The position numbers and the translations under genes were made by a program. Under the pieces are notes generated by a model. That model made no database searches. It was not told where the DNA came from and saw nothing but the letters and a program-made list of their open reading frames with translations. This document shows, piece by piece, positions 52,507-63,647 of a stretch of DNA of 64,000 nucleotides. Every line of letters begins with the position of its first letter. Positions within the stretch are counted from its first letter, which is position 1. The stretch is from Armatimonadota bacterium (GTDB lineage: Bacteria; Armatimonadota; HRBIN16). The stretch spans positions 62,001-126,000 of the forward strand of contig BPGT01000004.1 in assembly GCA_026003175.1 (NCBI GenBank), written 5' to 3'.

Positions 52507-54681
52507 TTAAACTGCACGACGCAAGCGCAAAGCGTTCGTGACCACCGATACCGAACTGAGGCTCATCGCCAGTGCGGCGAGCATAGGACTAAGGTAGCCC
52601 ATCGCCGCCAGGGGGATACCCAGTACATTATACACAAAGGCGAAAAAGAGGTTCTGGCGTATCGTGCGCACCGTGGCGTGCGACAGTTTCAGCGCGGTAG
52701 CTACCCCACGCAGGTCGCTGCCCAGCAAGGCGATGTCTGCGCTTTCCAGCGCCACGTCGGTACCTTCGCCCATCGCGATACCCACGTCCGCCTGCGCCAG
52801 AGCGGGAGCGTCGTTGATGCCGTCCCCCACGAAAGCCACCCTGTGCCCCTGCTTTTGCAGCGCTGCGACCGCTTCCGCTTTGCCCTGCGGCAACACCTCT
52901 GCCAATACCCGCTCTGAGGGAATGCCCACTTCCTGCGCGATGGCTTTTGCCACCACCCGCTGGTCGCCGGTGACCATCCATACCTCCAGCCCCATCGCCT
53001 GTAGCTGGGCAACCGCTTCCCGTGCCGTCGGGTGCGGTTCATCGCGCAGGGCAAGCACCCCCGCGCTCTCGCCGTTTATCGCTACCAGCACCGTGGTGTA
53101 ACCCTGCGATTGCAAGGTGTACACCTTCGCTTGCGCCTTCGGGCTGAGCGTTATTGCCTCTTCCTCCAGCAGACGTGCGGAACCAACCGCCAGGCGACGC
53201 CCTTCCACCTCCGCCAGCACGCCGCCACCAGCAACGGCGCGAAAGCCGTTTATTGGGGGCAACGGTATCGCGCGCTCTTGCGCGCATTGCACAATAGCCT
53301 GCCCAAACGGGTGCGTGGAGCCGACCTCTGCTGCAGCTGCCAGACGAAGTAACTCCTCTTCTGCCACGCTGTTCAGCGCCTCTACATGATGCACGCGGGG
53401 TTTCCCCAACGTCAGCGTGCCCGTCTTATCCAGAACCACCGTGTCAACCTGACGGGCGCGCTCCAGTGTCTCGGCATCCTTTACCAGCACGCCCAGCTCC
53501 GCCCCTCTGCCTGTGCCCACCAGCACTGCTGTCGGCGTCGCCAGCCCTAGCGCACACGGACAGGCAATCACCAGCACGCCCACCGCGTGAATCATCGCCG
53601 TGGTAAAGTCCACCTTCAACACCAGTAGCCACACGCCCAACGTGGCCAGCGCAATCAACAGCACAATCGGCACGAACACCGCTGCTACCGCATCTGCTAG
53701 CCGCTGTACCGGAGCCTTTGCCGCTTGCGCCCTTTCTACCGCCCGCACGATTTGCGCCAGCATGGTATCCGCTCCCACCCGGTGTGCCCGAATCACCAGC
53801 ACGCCGTCAGTGTTCAGCGTGCCTGCTGCGACAGGGTCTCCGATGCGCTTTTCCACTGGCACGCTTTCGCCCGTGAGCATGCTTTCGTCCACCGTAGCAA
53901 AACCCTCCACGACCGCGCCGTCCACCGGTATCGCCTCGCCGCTACGCACGCGCAACAGATCGCCCACCTGCACCGCAGACACAGGTATAATCTCCTCTCC
54001 ACCGTCGCGTATGCGCGTCGCTTCCTGTGGTGCAAGGCGCATCAGCCGTTCAATCGCCTGGCGGGCGCGCCCCTTCGCTCGCGCCTCGAGATATTTGCCA
54101 AAGGTAATGAGCGTGATAATGACCGCCGCCGTCTCGTAATATACTGCTCCATCTGTCCAGAAAGTGGCGATAAGACTGGTGAAATAGGCGGCGGATGTGC
54201 CCAGCACAATCAGCGTTTCCATGTTCGCGCTTCGGGCGCGGAGGGCATGCCAAGCCTTCACGTAAAACGGCGCACCGATGACGAACTGCACAGGAGTAGT
54301 CAGCGCGAGTTGAAGCAGCTTCAACGCATGAGAAGGGTGGTGTACTGCCATGCTCAGCACGAACACAGGCAGGGTGAGCAATGTACTCACCAGCAGGCGA
54401 TGTCGGGCATTGCGCAGCTCTTGTTCACTGCGCTCAGAGGGTAGCGGAGCCGGGGTTTCTTCAGTGACGGGCTGGGCAGTGTAACCCGCCATCTCAACCG
54501 CTTCCAGCAACCGCTCCATCTGCACCGCACTCGGGTCGGCACGGATGGTTGCACTTTCGGTGGCGAGGTTGACAATAGCCTCCTGCACGCCTGGCACCCT
54601 TTTGAGCGCGCGCTCTACCCGAGCCACGCAAGCCGCGCAGGTCATCCCTTCGATTTGTAAACGTATCTCTTGTGTGGGCAT
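52507..54681 (-). CDS. copA: Copper-transporting P1B-type ATPase
   Basis: The N-terminal metal-binding domain carries [12 protein letters not shown]. Six to eight membrane helices follow, with the CPC metal-selectivity motif in [15 protein letters not shown]. The phosphorylation site is [11 protein letters not shown], and [18 protein letters not shown] is the hinge. ATG 54681 matches the family start. Its role is export of Cu+ (or Ag+) from the cytoplasm. At 724 residues it has only one metal-binding domain. The L25-like gene begins 26 bases beyond its stop. Confidence 0.95.
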   Translation of the reverse strand: MPTQEIRLQIEGMTCAACVARVERALKRVPGVQEAIVNLATESATIRADPSAVQMERLLEAVEMAGYTAQPVTEETPAPLPSERSEQELRNARHRLLVSTLLTLPVFVLSMAVHHPSHALKLLQLALTTPVQFVIGAPFYVKAWHALRARSANMETLIVLGTSAAYFTSLIATFWTDGAVYYETAAVIITLITFGKYLEARAKGRARQAIERLMRLAPQEATRIRDGGEEIIPVSAVQVGDLLRVRSGEAIPVDGAVVEGFATVDESMLTGESVPVEKRIGDPVAAGTLNTDGVLVIRAHRVGADTMLAQIVRAVERAQAAKAPVQRLADAVAAVFVPIVLLIALATLGVWLLVLKVDFTTAMIHAVGVLVIACPCALGLATPTAVLVGTGRGAELGVLVKDAETLERARQVDTVVLDKTGTLTLGKPRVHHVEALNSVAEEELLRLAAAAEVGSTHPFGQAIVQCAQERAIPLPPINGFRAVAGGGVLAEVEGRRLAVGSARLLEEEAITLSPKAQAKVYTLQSQGYTTVLVAINGESAGVLALRDEPHPTAREAVAQLQAMGLEVWMVTGDQRVVAKAIAQEVGIPSERVLAEVLPQGKAEAVAALQKQGHRVAFVGDGINDAPALAQADVGIAMGEGTDVALESADIALLGSDLRGVATALKLSHATVRTIRQNLFFAFVYNVLGIPLAAMGYLSPMLAALAMSLSSVSVVTNALRLRRAV

Positions 54682-54810
54682 TTCCGCCTCTCTATGGGGA
54701 AACTCTTGCAACTGCATTATACCTGCTCTCTTGCAGGAATCGGCATGGGCAATGCCCAAATGCTTTGCAACGGCTTCCACGCAAAACTTCGCAGGAGGGT
54801 ACACCGTAGC

Positions 54811-56430
54811 GTGCGACGATACATCACCTATCTCGTTGTGATATTGCTTGTAGCGCTGTTTGCTGCAGGCTGTGGCAAAAGGCAGGCTTCTGCGCCACCG
54901 GCACAGAACGTGTTGCGCTACGCTCTGACCACCGAACCCACCACCTTTGACCCTGCCCTGGTGCGCGACGGTCCGACTATCGACATGCTCTTCCACGTCT
55001 ACGAGGGGCTGGTGCAGTGGGATGAGAACAACCGCCTGCGTCCCAATCTGGCGGAAAAGTGGGAAGTAAGCGGCAATGGGTGCGTCTACACCTTCCATCT
55101 GAAGCAAGGTGTGAAGTTCCACAACGGGCGTGAAGTGACCGCAGAGGACTTCAAGTACTCCATTGAGCGCGCCTGCGACCCCGAGCTGGCTTCGCCTGTC
55201 TCCGCCACCTATCTGAACGACATCGTGGGGGCGTTGGACAAGCTGAACCGCAAAGCCAAAGAGGTAAGGGGCGTGGAGGTGGTGGACAGATATACCCTGC
55301 GCATTACCATCGACCACCCGAAGGCGTACTTCCTTGCCAAGCTAACTTATCCAACCGCCTACGTGGTGTGTCGCGAGGCGATTGAGCAGAACGGGGACGA
55401 GGTGAACGGCAGACGGTTGCGCATCAATGAACGGTGCGCCGTTGGCACGGGACCGTTTAAGATAAGTCAGTATGTACCCGGCTCGAAGGTGGTGCTGGCG
55501 GCAAACAAAGACTATCATGGTGGCGCGCCCAAACTAGACGGCATCGAGCGACCCATTGTGCTGGACGCCAGCACCCGCCATGCCATGTACGAGCGTGGCG
55601 ACCTCGATATCGTGGACGTGCAAAAAGGGGATTTACTGCGCGACCGGCAAGACCCTGTGTTGAGCAAGCAGTTGCACACCTTTGACCGGGCGGCGGTGTT
55701 CTATCTCGGCTTGAACCAGAACGTTTTCCCGCCGTTCAAAGACCGTCGCGTGCGCCTTGCGCTGGCTTATGCTACCGATAAGGAATCTATCGTGAAGGTA
55801 GCGCTGATGGGCGTGCCACAGAAGGCAAACGGTATCATCCCCCCGGGCGTACTGGGGCACGACCCTAATTTCAAGGGCATTCCCTACGACCCTGAAAAGG
55901 CGCGACAGCTGCTGGCGGAGGCAGGCTATCCGGGAGGTAAAGGCTTTCCCACGTTGACGCTTACTTTCCGCGAGAAGACACCCGACCTGCGCCGCACTGC
56001 CGAGATGGTCAAAGAGCAGTACCGCAAGGAGCTGGGCATTAACGTGGAACTGCGCGAAATGGAGTGGGGGGCATTTCTGGACGCCTTAGATCGCAAGGAA
56101 CTGCCTTTCATCCATTTGCGCTGGGCGGCGGACTATCTGGATGCCCAGAACTTCCTGTCGGTGATGCTGCGTACCGGCGCACCCGAGAATGTGGTGGGTT
56201 ACAGCAATCCGCGCTTCGATGCACTGTGCGACCAGGCGGACAGGGAACAGGACGAACAGAAACGCATCCAGCTCTACCGCGAGGCGGAGCGTATTGCAGT
56301 CACGGAGGACGTGCCATGGATAACCCTTTACTTCCAGCGCGACGTGGAGCTGATAAAGCCCTATGTGAAGGGCATCCGTGACTCGCTGATGGGGCACCTG
56401 CCGCATGTAACCACATCTATTGAACGATAA
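54811..56430 (+). CDS. Peptide/dipeptide-type ABC transporter substrate-binding lipoprotein (SBP_bac_5)
   Basis: The lipobox is in VALFAAGC, and the mature protein starts near [25 protein letters not shown] and the [21 protein letters not shown] segment are typical of DppA/OppA. GTG 54811 is preferred because AGGAGGG lies 11 bases upstream and the signal peptide is complete; the frame is open to 54670. The C-terminal part ends [18 protein letters not shown]. The permease and ATPase genes are not adjacent. The gene is divergent from copA. Confidence 0.9.
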   Translation: MRRYITYLVVILLVALFAAGCGKRQASAPPAQNVLRYALTTEPTTFDPALVRDGPTIDMLFHVYEGLVQWDENNRLRPNLAEKWEVSGNGCVYTFHLKQGVKFHNGREVTAEDFKYSIERACDPELASPVSATYLNDIVGALDKLNRKAKEVRGVEVVDRYTLRITIDHPKAYFLAKLTYPTAYVVCREAIEQNGDEVNGRRLRINERCAVGTGPFKISQYVPGSKVVLAANKDYHGGAPKLDGIERPIVLDASTRHAMYERGDLDIVDVQKGDLLRDRQDPVLSKQLHTFDRAAVFYLGLNQNVFPPFKDRRVRLALAYATDKESIVKVALMGVPQKANGIIPPGVLGHDPNFKGIPYDPEKARQLLAEAGYPGGKGFPTLTLTFREKTPDLRRTAEMVKEQYRKELGINVELREMEWGAFLDALDRKELPFIHLRWAADYLDAQNFLSVMLRTGAPENVVGYSNPRFDALCDQADREQDEQKRIQLYREAERIAVTEDVPWITLYFQRDVELIKPYVKGIRDSLMGHLPHVTTSIER

Positions 56431-56790
56431 GAGACGCAGGAAATGTGGGTATGTTCCTGGATCATGTGTATCATTGCGAGGGAGCGCAGCGACCGAAGTA
56501 ACCCCCCAATACATCTTGGCAACGTGGCAAAATATTTTCACAAGGATGTAGTGCATCCTGCCAGTGGTGAACTCCCCGCGCGTGGGCATGTGTGCGTACA
56601 CAGGTGATGTGGAATGGGATTGGATGAAGAGGAAGCTTGATTCGCGCCACGATTTATGGTAAACTGGCGTTGCGTCGCATGACGACATCACACACCGCTC
56701 CGGACTCGTGCGCCGGTGTCCCGCCCGGGATCGCGCACGGGGTGGATGGAGCGGGAGGCATAACCTGGAAGCGAAGGAGGAAATACGGCT
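56431..56790 (+). other. 360-base gap: repeat remnant and rpsB leader
   Basis: No gene is seen. A REP-like stretch (CATTGCGAGGGAGCGCAGCG then ACCGAAGTAACC, 56472-56505) lies near the start. The promoter and a leader of about 119 bases for rpsB occupy the end, with a TCCCG-CC-CGGGA hairpin and GC-rich arms that might serve S2 autoregulation. Confidence 0.5.
56637..56665 (+). promoter_or_regulatory. Sigma-70-type promoter of the rpsB operon
   Basis: TTGATT at 56637-56642 and TAAACT at 56660-56665 are separated by 17 bases. Confidence 0.6.
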
Positions 56791-57726
56791 TTGGCAACGG
56801 TTACCATGAAGGAGCTCCTGGAAGCAGGAGTGCATTTCGGTCATCACACCCGCCGATGGAACCCCAAGATGAAGCGCTATATCTATGGCGCGCGCAATGG
56901 CATCTACATCATCGATCTGCACCAGACGCTTCAACTGTTTGAGCAAGCGCAGGCGTTTGTGCAGGAGGTGGTGCAGGACGGCGGGCATATCCTGTTTGTT
57001 GGAACCAAAAAACAAGCACAGGAAGCAGTGAAGGAAGCCGCCGAGCGCAGTCGGCAGTTCTACGTGAACAAGCGCTGGCTGGGCGGTATGCTCACCAACT
57101 GGAAGACCATCCAGGAGCGCATCAAGCGTCTCAACGAGCTTGAAAAGATGGAAGCGGACGGTTTACTGGACCGCCTGCCCAAGAAGGAAGCAGCCAAACT
57201 GCGCGAGGAGAAGGAGAAGCTGAACTCGGTGCTGGCGGGCATCAAGGAGATGCCCGGGCTTCCGCACGCGGTGTTTATTGTAGACCTGAAGAAGGAGCAC
57301 ATCGCGGTGCAGGAGGCGCATCGGCTGGAAATCCCTATCATCGCGATTGTGGATACCAACTGTGACCCTGATGAAGTGGATTACGTTATCCCGGGCAACG
57401 ATGACGCCATCCGCGCCATCAAGCTGCTGTGCAACCGCATCGCCGACGCGATTATCGAGGTGAAAGCGGTGGAGTGGCAGGGTGCAGAGGTCGTGGAGAC
57501 GCCCGAGGAGGCAGATGCGGAAGGCGAGGAGAAGCCCGAAGAGGGCGAACTGCTGCCGGAGGAGGAAATGGTGGCCGGCGAAGCAGAGGCAGTAGGAGAA
57601 GAGCCTCTGGACATTCTGGTTCGCCCGGGCGAGGAAGACGAATACTCCCGGATGTACGAGGAGTATAGCGAGTACGAAGAAGAAGAGGTCGAGCGTCAGC
57701 GCATACGACGAGCACAGGAGGAATAG
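56791..57726 (+). CDS. rpsB: 30S ribosomal protein S2 with acidic C-terminal extension
   Basis: [24 protein letters not shown] and [18 protein letters not shown] are the S2 signatures, and [20 protein letters not shown] is near the end of the core. At 311 residues it is about 60-70 longer than E. coli S2. The extra C-terminal part is almost all Glu, Asp, Gly and Tyr ([16 protein letters not shown] and so on). The start is TTG 56791, 10 bases after AAGGAGG. This starts the conserved translation and envelope operon. Confidence 0.97.
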   Translation: MATVTMKELLEAGVHFGHHTRRWNPKMKRYIYGARNGIYIIDLHQTLQLFEQAQAFVQEVVQDGGHILFVGTKKQAQEAVKEAAERSRQFYVNKRWLGGMLTNWKTIQERIKRLNELEKMEADGLLDRLPKKEAAKLREEKEKLNSVLAGIKEMPGLPHAVFIVDLKKEHIAVQEAHRLEIPIIAIVDTNCDPDEVDYVIPGNDDAIRAIKLLCNRIADAIIEVKAVEWQGAEVVETPEEADAEGEEKPEEGELLPEEEMVAGEAEAVGEEPLDILVRPGEEDEYSRMYEEYSEYEEEEVERQRIRRAQEE

Positions 57727-57732
57727 GTATCG

Positions 57733-58626
57733 GTGGAAATCACAGCACAGATGGTCAAGGAGCTACGCGACCAGACCGGCGCAGGCATGATGGAATGCAA
57801 GCAGGCGCTGATTGAGGCGCAGGGAGATATGGAACGCGCGCGGCTGATTTTGCGCGAGAAGGGCGCAGCCGCTGCGGTGAAACGTGAATCGCGCCAGGCG
57901 TCGGAAGGCGTGGTAGTTTCCGCGGTGGCGCCGGACCACCGCCGTGCCGCACTTTTGGAACTCAACGCCGAAACCGATTTCGTCGCTCGTAACGATGAGT
58001 TCCAGTCGCTGGCGAAGGAGCTGGTGCAGCAGCTGGTGGACACCGGCTTCGATGGCACGCTGGAAGAGTTCCTGCAGCAACCCAGTCAGGTCGCTCCCGA
58101 CCGCACCGTGCGCCAGCGCGTGGAGGACCTGGTGGCGCGTATCCGTGAAAAGATAGTCATCGGGCGCATCGCCACCTTCAGCACCGATAGCACCGGTTGC
58201 GTGGATACGTACATCCACCTCGGCGGCAAAATCGGCGTCATGGTGGAGTTAAAAGCGGCGACCGAGGCGGGGGCGCAACATCCCGAAACGCTGCGTCTGG
58301 CACGCGAGCTGGGTATGCAAATCGCTTTCGGCAACCCCGGCTACCTCACCCGCGACCAGGTACCTGCGCAGCTGATAGAGGAGGAGCGCGAGGTGCAACG
58401 CCAGCGCGCCATCAATGAAGGCAAACCTGCTCAGGCGATAGATAAAATCGTGGAAGGACGCCTCAGCAAGTTCTTCGAGCAAATCTGCCTGCTGGACCAG
58501 GGCTATATTCGCGATGAGAAGAAGTCGGTCAAGCAGGTAATAGAAGAGTTCTCCAAAACCGTCGGCGAACCGTTAACGGTGCAGCGGTTCATCCGGTTCC
58601 GCGTTGGGGAGAACAGTGGGGCTTAG
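57733..58626 (+). CDS. tsf: Elongation factor Ts
   Basis: This is the guanine nucleotide exchange factor for EF-Tu. The N-terminal UBA-like domain has VKELRDQTGAGMMECKQALIEA. The core contains TDFVARNDEFQ (EF-Tu contact) and the second subdomain ends with FVRFRVGE-like residues. At 297 aa it is normal. The start is GTG 57733, six bases after the rpsB stop. Confidence 0.97.
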   Translation: MEITAQMVKELRDQTGAGMMECKQALIEAQGDMERARLILREKGAAAAVKRESRQASEGVVVSAVAPDHRRAALLELNAETDFVARNDEFQSLAKELVQQLVDTGFDGTLEEFLQQPSQVAPDRTVRQRVEDLVARIREKIVIGRIATFSTDSTGCVDTYIHLGGKIGVMVELKAATEAGAQHPETLRLARELGMQIAFGNPGYLTRDQVPAQLIEEEREVQRQRAINEGKPAQAIDKIVEGRLSKFFEQICLLDQGYIRDEKKSVKQVIEEFSKTVGEPLTVQRFIRFRVGENSGA

Positions 58627-59924
<1,298 letters not shown>

Positions 59925-59949
59925 GCGGGGCGAAGCTCCGGTGAGATGC

Positions 59950-60741
59950 ATGGAAACCCTCTCGCTACAGGCTCGCATCGACGAGACCGCGCCCGCTGTG
60001 ATCAAAGCGCGGGAGGCAGGTGTGGACTTTTCGCGCCTGCCCCAACACATCGCTATCATCATGGACGGTAATGGGCGGTGGGCACTCCAACGTGGGCTGC
60101 CGCGCTTGGTGGGACACCGACAGGGCTATCGTACGGTGCGCCGCGTGGTGAAAGATTGCGCTGACATCGGCGTGAAGATGGTGACACTGTACACCTTCAG
60201 TACCGAGAACTGGCGTCGCCCACCCGATGAGACCAGCGGTTTGATGGCTTTGATTGAGGAGGCAGCGCGTCAGGAGCTGCGCCAGATGGTTATCAACGGC
60301 ATTCAGGTGCGTGTCATCGGGCGGATGCACGAGCTGCCTGCCAGCCTTCAGGAGGAGCTGCGTCGCGGCATGGAGATTACTGCTCAGAACAGCCGCCTCA
60401 CCCTCAACCTCGCCATCAACTATGGCGGACGGGCGGAGATTGTGGACGCGGTACGCGCCATCGCGCGACGTGTTCGGCAAGGTGAAATCCAGCCTGAAGA
60501 GATAGACGAATCTACCATTCGCGCACACCTGTACACGCCGGATATGCCCGACCCCGACCTGCTCATCCGCACCGCAGGTGAGATGCGCGTGAGCAACTTT
60601 CTCGTGTGGCAAACCGCCTACTCGGAACTGTGGGTCACGCCTACCCTCTGGCCCGACTTCCGCACCGAGCACCTGATCGAAGCCATTGTCAGCTACCAGC
60701 AGCGGGTGCGTAAGTTCGGCGGCATCCCGGATGAGGAATGA
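59950..60741 (+). CDS. uppS: Undecaprenyl diphosphate synthase
   Basis: This cis-prenyltransferase makes the C55 lipid carrier for peptidoglycan. HIAIIMDGNGRWA has the diphosphate-binding Asp-Gly-Asn-Gly-Arg-Trp, followed by GHRQGYRTVRRVVKDC, TLYTFSTENWRRP and, near the end, DLLIRTAGEMRVSNFL. ATG 59950 is chosen for family fit; a GTG at 59941 is in frame. Its stop overlaps the dxr start. The usual cdsA gene between uppS and dxr is missing. Confidence 0.95.
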   Translation: METLSLQARIDETAPAVIKAREAGVDFSRLPQHIAIIMDGNGRWALQRGLPRLVGHRQGYRTVRRVVKDCADIGVKMVTLYTFSTENWRRPPDETSGLMALIEEAARQELRQMVINGIQVRVIGRMHELPASLQEELRRGMEITAQNSRLTLNLAINYGGRAEIVDAVRAIARRVRQGEIQPEEIDESTIRAHLYTPDMPDPDLLIRTAGEMRVSNFLVWQTAYSELWVTPTLWPDFRTEHLIEAIVSYQQRVRKFGGIPDEE

Positions 60742-61880
60742 AACGCATCGCCGTTCTCGGAAGCACCGGCTCTATCGGCACACAGTGCCTGGATGTGGCG
60801 GCGCGCTTGCCTGAGCGCATTCAGGTAGTCGCTCTCGCCGCACATCGTGACCACGAACGTTTGTGGCGACAGGCTCAGCAGTTTGGCGTACAGCACATTG
60901 CCCTCGTAGATGAAGCCGCCTCTGCCCTCCTGCGTGAGCGTCAGCCCGACTGGCATATTTACTCCGGCGATAAGGGTTTACAGACGGTAGCCACCCTGCC
61001 TGATGTGGACATGGTGGTAGTGGGTGTAGCGGGCGTGTGTGGACTGGCAGCGACTGTAGCTGCACTGCAGGCGGGCAAAAGTATCGCGCTGGCAAGCAAG
61101 GAGGTGCTGGTTGCAGCTGGAGAGAGCGTGATGTCGCTGGCGAAGGAGCGGGGGCTTGCAGTGGTGCCTATTGACAGCGAACATTCCGCTGTCTTCCAGT
61201 GTCTGCAAGGCGAGCGTCCCGAAGCGGTGCGCCGAATCTTGCTGACCGCCTCCGGCGGTGCGTTACGCGACGTACCATTGGAAGAGCTGCCTTTTGTGAC
61301 CCCGGAACGTGCCTTGCAGCACCCTACCTGGCGCATGGGCGCGAAAATCACCATTGACAGCGCCACGCTGATGAACAAGGGGCTGGAAATCATCGAGGCG
61401 CACTGGCTTTTCGATGTGCCCGCTGATCGGGTGGAGGTGGTACTGCACCCTCAGAGCATCGTGCACGCGCTGGTGGAGATGTGTGACGGATCGGTGTTGG
61501 CGCAGCTGGGCTTGCCGGATATGCGTCTGCCTATCCAGTACGCCCTGCTCTATCCCGAACGGGTAGATACCGCCTTGCCTCGTTTGAACCTGACGCAGGT
61601 GGGCGTGCTTACCTTCTCAGAACCTGACCCGCGCCGTTACCCCGCCCTGCAGGTGGCACGGGATGCGCTGGCTACCGGCGGAACCATGCCCGCCGCGATG
61701 AACGCCGCTAATGAGGTGGCGGTTGCCCGTTTCCTCAAGGGCGAGATTCGCTTTACCGATATTGTGCGGTGCGTGCGGGAGGTCATGGAGAAGCATCAGC
61801 CGCAGCCCGCCACTCTGGAAGCGGTGCAGACGGTGGATTCGTGGGCGAGGGAACAGGCTCGCCTGTGGCAGAGTCCATAA
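60738..61880 (+). CDS. dxr: 1-deoxy-D-xylulose-5-phosphate reductoisomerase
   Basis: This is the second enzyme of the non-mevalonate isoprenoid pathway. AVLGSTGSIGTQCLDVAAR is the NADPH site, ALASKEVLVAAGE and VPIDSEHSAVFQCL supply metal ligands, and TASGGALRDVP and DSATLMNKGLEIIEAHWLF follow. At 380 residues it is normal. It makes the precursor of the C55 carrier made by the upstream uppS. Confidence 0.97.
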   Translation: MKRIAVLGSTGSIGTQCLDVAARLPERIQVVALAAHRDHERLWRQAQQFGVQHIALVDEAASALLRERQPDWHIYSGDKGLQTVATLPDVDMVVVGVAGVCGLAATVAALQAGKSIALASKEVLVAAGESVMSLAKERGLAVVPIDSEHSAVFQCLQGERPEAVRRILLTASGGALRDVPLEELPFVTPERALQHPTWRMGAKITIDSATLMNKGLEIIEAHWLFDVPADRVEVVLHPQSIVHALVEMCDGSVLAQLGLPDMRLPIQYALLYPERVDTALPRLNLTQVGVLTFSEPDPRRYPALQVARDALATGGTMPAAMNAANEVAVARFLKGEIRFTDIVRCVREVMEKHQPQPATLEAVQTVDSWAREQARLWQSP

Positions 61881-61920
61881 AACCGGTGTATTTTGTAGCG
61901 AATCGGAAACGCGCAACAGG

Positions 61921-61926
61921 TATAAT
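61921..61926 (+). promoter_or_regulatory. Possible internal -10 element before rseP
   Basis: TATAAT lies 66 bases before the rseP start, inside the 112-base gap after dxr. The -35 side is poor. Confidence 0.35.
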
Positions 61927-61992
61927 TAGCGTAAAGGATAGTAAAGGGCAACCCGGTTCGCCGTAAACCGCCAACGATGAGGAGGTTCCACA

Positions 61993-63081
61993 TTGGAGTA
62001 TCAGGCATTGCAAACACTATTTTATTTTCTGCTCACTATCGGTGTGCTGGTAGTCGCACACGAATTCGGCCATTTTATCGTTGCCAAATGGTGCGGGATG
62101 CGCGTGGAAGAGTTCGCCTTCGGCTTCGGGCCCAAGTGGATTGTGCTGGCACGTCAGGGCGACACTGAGTACACTATCCGTCCCTTCCCGCTTGGAGGAT
62201 TCGTACGCATCGCCGGTATGGAGTCGCACGATGACGACAACCCGCCCCCCGGCACTTTCTTCTCCAAACCGATATGGCAGCGCAATGCAGTGGTGCTTGC
62301 TGGACCTGTCATGAGCCTGTTGCTGGGCTACGTGATTTTCTCCATCATGGGCATGACCGTCGGGCTGGACATTGGCAAGCCGATGAACCGCGTGGCGCAG
62401 GTACTCCCCGGCACCGAAGCGGAACGTATGGGGCTGAAGATGGGCGACGTGATTGTAGAGATTAACAAACAACCCATCCGCGACGGCGAGCAAATGATGA
62501 AGGTCATTCACAGCAGCCCGGGCAAAAAGCTCTTTATCCGCGTCAAGCGGGACGATGAATATATCCTGCTGAGCGGCGTTCCCAAGCAATATGAGGTTGA
62601 AGAGGTTGAGAACGGCAAGAAGGTTGTCAAGAAGCAGGGGCGCCTGGGGTTCATTCCTGCCCAGCAGGTGCAGCGTTTGTCGCCCTGGCAGTCGCTGGTA
62701 GCGGGCACGCGCATCACGAAGAACCTCATCATGGCCATTCCCGAACAACTGTTCACGAAGAACGTGAAAGATAACGTGGGCGGTCCGGTAGCCATCGTGC
62801 AGATGACGCATGTCGCCGCGAAAGAGGGGTTGCACCGCGTGCTCAGCTTCATGGCGGCGCTGAGCATCAGCCTGGGTATCCTGAACCTCTTCCCCATCCC
62901 GATTCTGGACGGGGGGCATCTGGTGCTCTACTTCATCGAGTGGCTGCGGAGAGGACGTCGCCTCACCGCGAAACAGCAAATGGCGGTGCAGATGGTAGGG
63001 CTGGCGATACTGCTCTCCATTCTGGTGCTGGTGACCGCCAACGACATCACCCGCCTGATAGCAGGAAAGCTGCCGCAGTAG
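61993..63081 (+). CDS. rseP: Site-2 protease, RseP family zinc membrane protease
   Basis: The zinc site VAHEFGHF (H23, E24, H27) is in the first membrane helix. A PDZ domain (VLPGTEAERMGLKMGDVIVEIN) follows, then FPIPILDGGHL with the third metal ligand in the last helices. It cleaves anti-sigma factors or signal peptides in the membrane. The start is TTG 61993, 8 bases after GGAGG. Confidence 0.95.
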   Translation: MEYQALQTLFYFLLTIGVLVVAHEFGHFIVAKWCGMRVEEFAFGFGPKWIVLARQGDTEYTIRPFPLGGFVRIAGMESHDDDNPPPGTFFSKPIWQRNAVVLAGPVMSLLLGYVIFSIMGMTVGLDIGKPMNRVAQVLPGTEAERMGLKMGDVIVEINKQPIRDGEQMMKVIHSSPGKKLFIRVKRDDEYILLSGVPKQYEVEEVENGKKVVKKQGRLGFIPAQQVQRLSPWQSLVAGTRITKNLIMAIPEQLFTKNVKDNVGGPVAIVQMTHVAAKEGLHRVLSFMAALSISLGILNLFPIPILDGGHLVLYFIEWLRRGRRLTAKQQMAVQMVGLAILLSILVLVTANDITRLIAGKLPQ

Positions 63082-63097
63082 GTGTAAGGACAACGAT

Positions 63098-63562
63098 ATG
63101 AGTGCTACCGTTCGGAAGGCGCGCACGACGGACGTTCCGGCGATGCAGCGCCTTGTGAACTTTTTTGCCGACCGCGGGGATATGCTTCACCGCTCGTTAG
63201 CGCAGTTCTACGAGAACCTGCGCGACTTCTTCGTGGTGGAAGAGGAAGGTCAGGTGGTGGGGTGTGTTGCCCTGCATGTGGTATGGCGCGACCTTGCGGA
63301 GATTAAATCGCTTGCGGTTGCCGAGGAGGCGCAGGGTAGGGGATACGGCAAGCAGCTGGTTGTGGCGTGCCTGCAGGAGGCGCCCTGCCTGGGCGTAGAG
63401 CGGGTGTTCGCCCTCACCTATAAACCGCAGTTCTTCGAAAAGCTGGGCTTCCGCGTATGTGATCGCGCCGAACTACCCCGCAAAGTGTGGACAGAGTGCG
63501 TGCATTGCCCCAAATTTTATGATTGCCAGGAAGTAGCGGTGATTATTGAGATACATCCGTAG
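63098..63562 (+). CDS. GNAT N-acetyltransferase, ArgA-like
   Basis: The acetyl-CoA site is EIKSLAVAEEAQGRGYGKQLV. The C-terminus FEKLGFRVCDRAELPRKVW followed by CVHCPKFYDC resembles stand-alone N-acetylglutamate synthases of the ArgA-like family. Arginine biosynthesis is thus a possible role, but no arg genes are near. It starts 16 bases after rseP. Confidence 0.85.
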   Translation: MSATVRKARTTDVPAMQRLVNFFADRGDMLHRSLAQFYENLRDFFVVEEEGQVVGCVALHVVWRDLAEIKSLAVAEEAQGRGYGKQLVVACLQEAPCLGVERVFALTYKPQFFEKLGFRVCDRAELPRKVWTECVHCPKFYDCQEVAVIIEIHP

Positions 63563-63647
63563 GGGGGCATTGAACCCATCACTGTTAACCTGATTGCTGG
63601 GATATGGAACAACCGGTACAGCAGAGCTGAAGCAGCGAGGAGTCACG

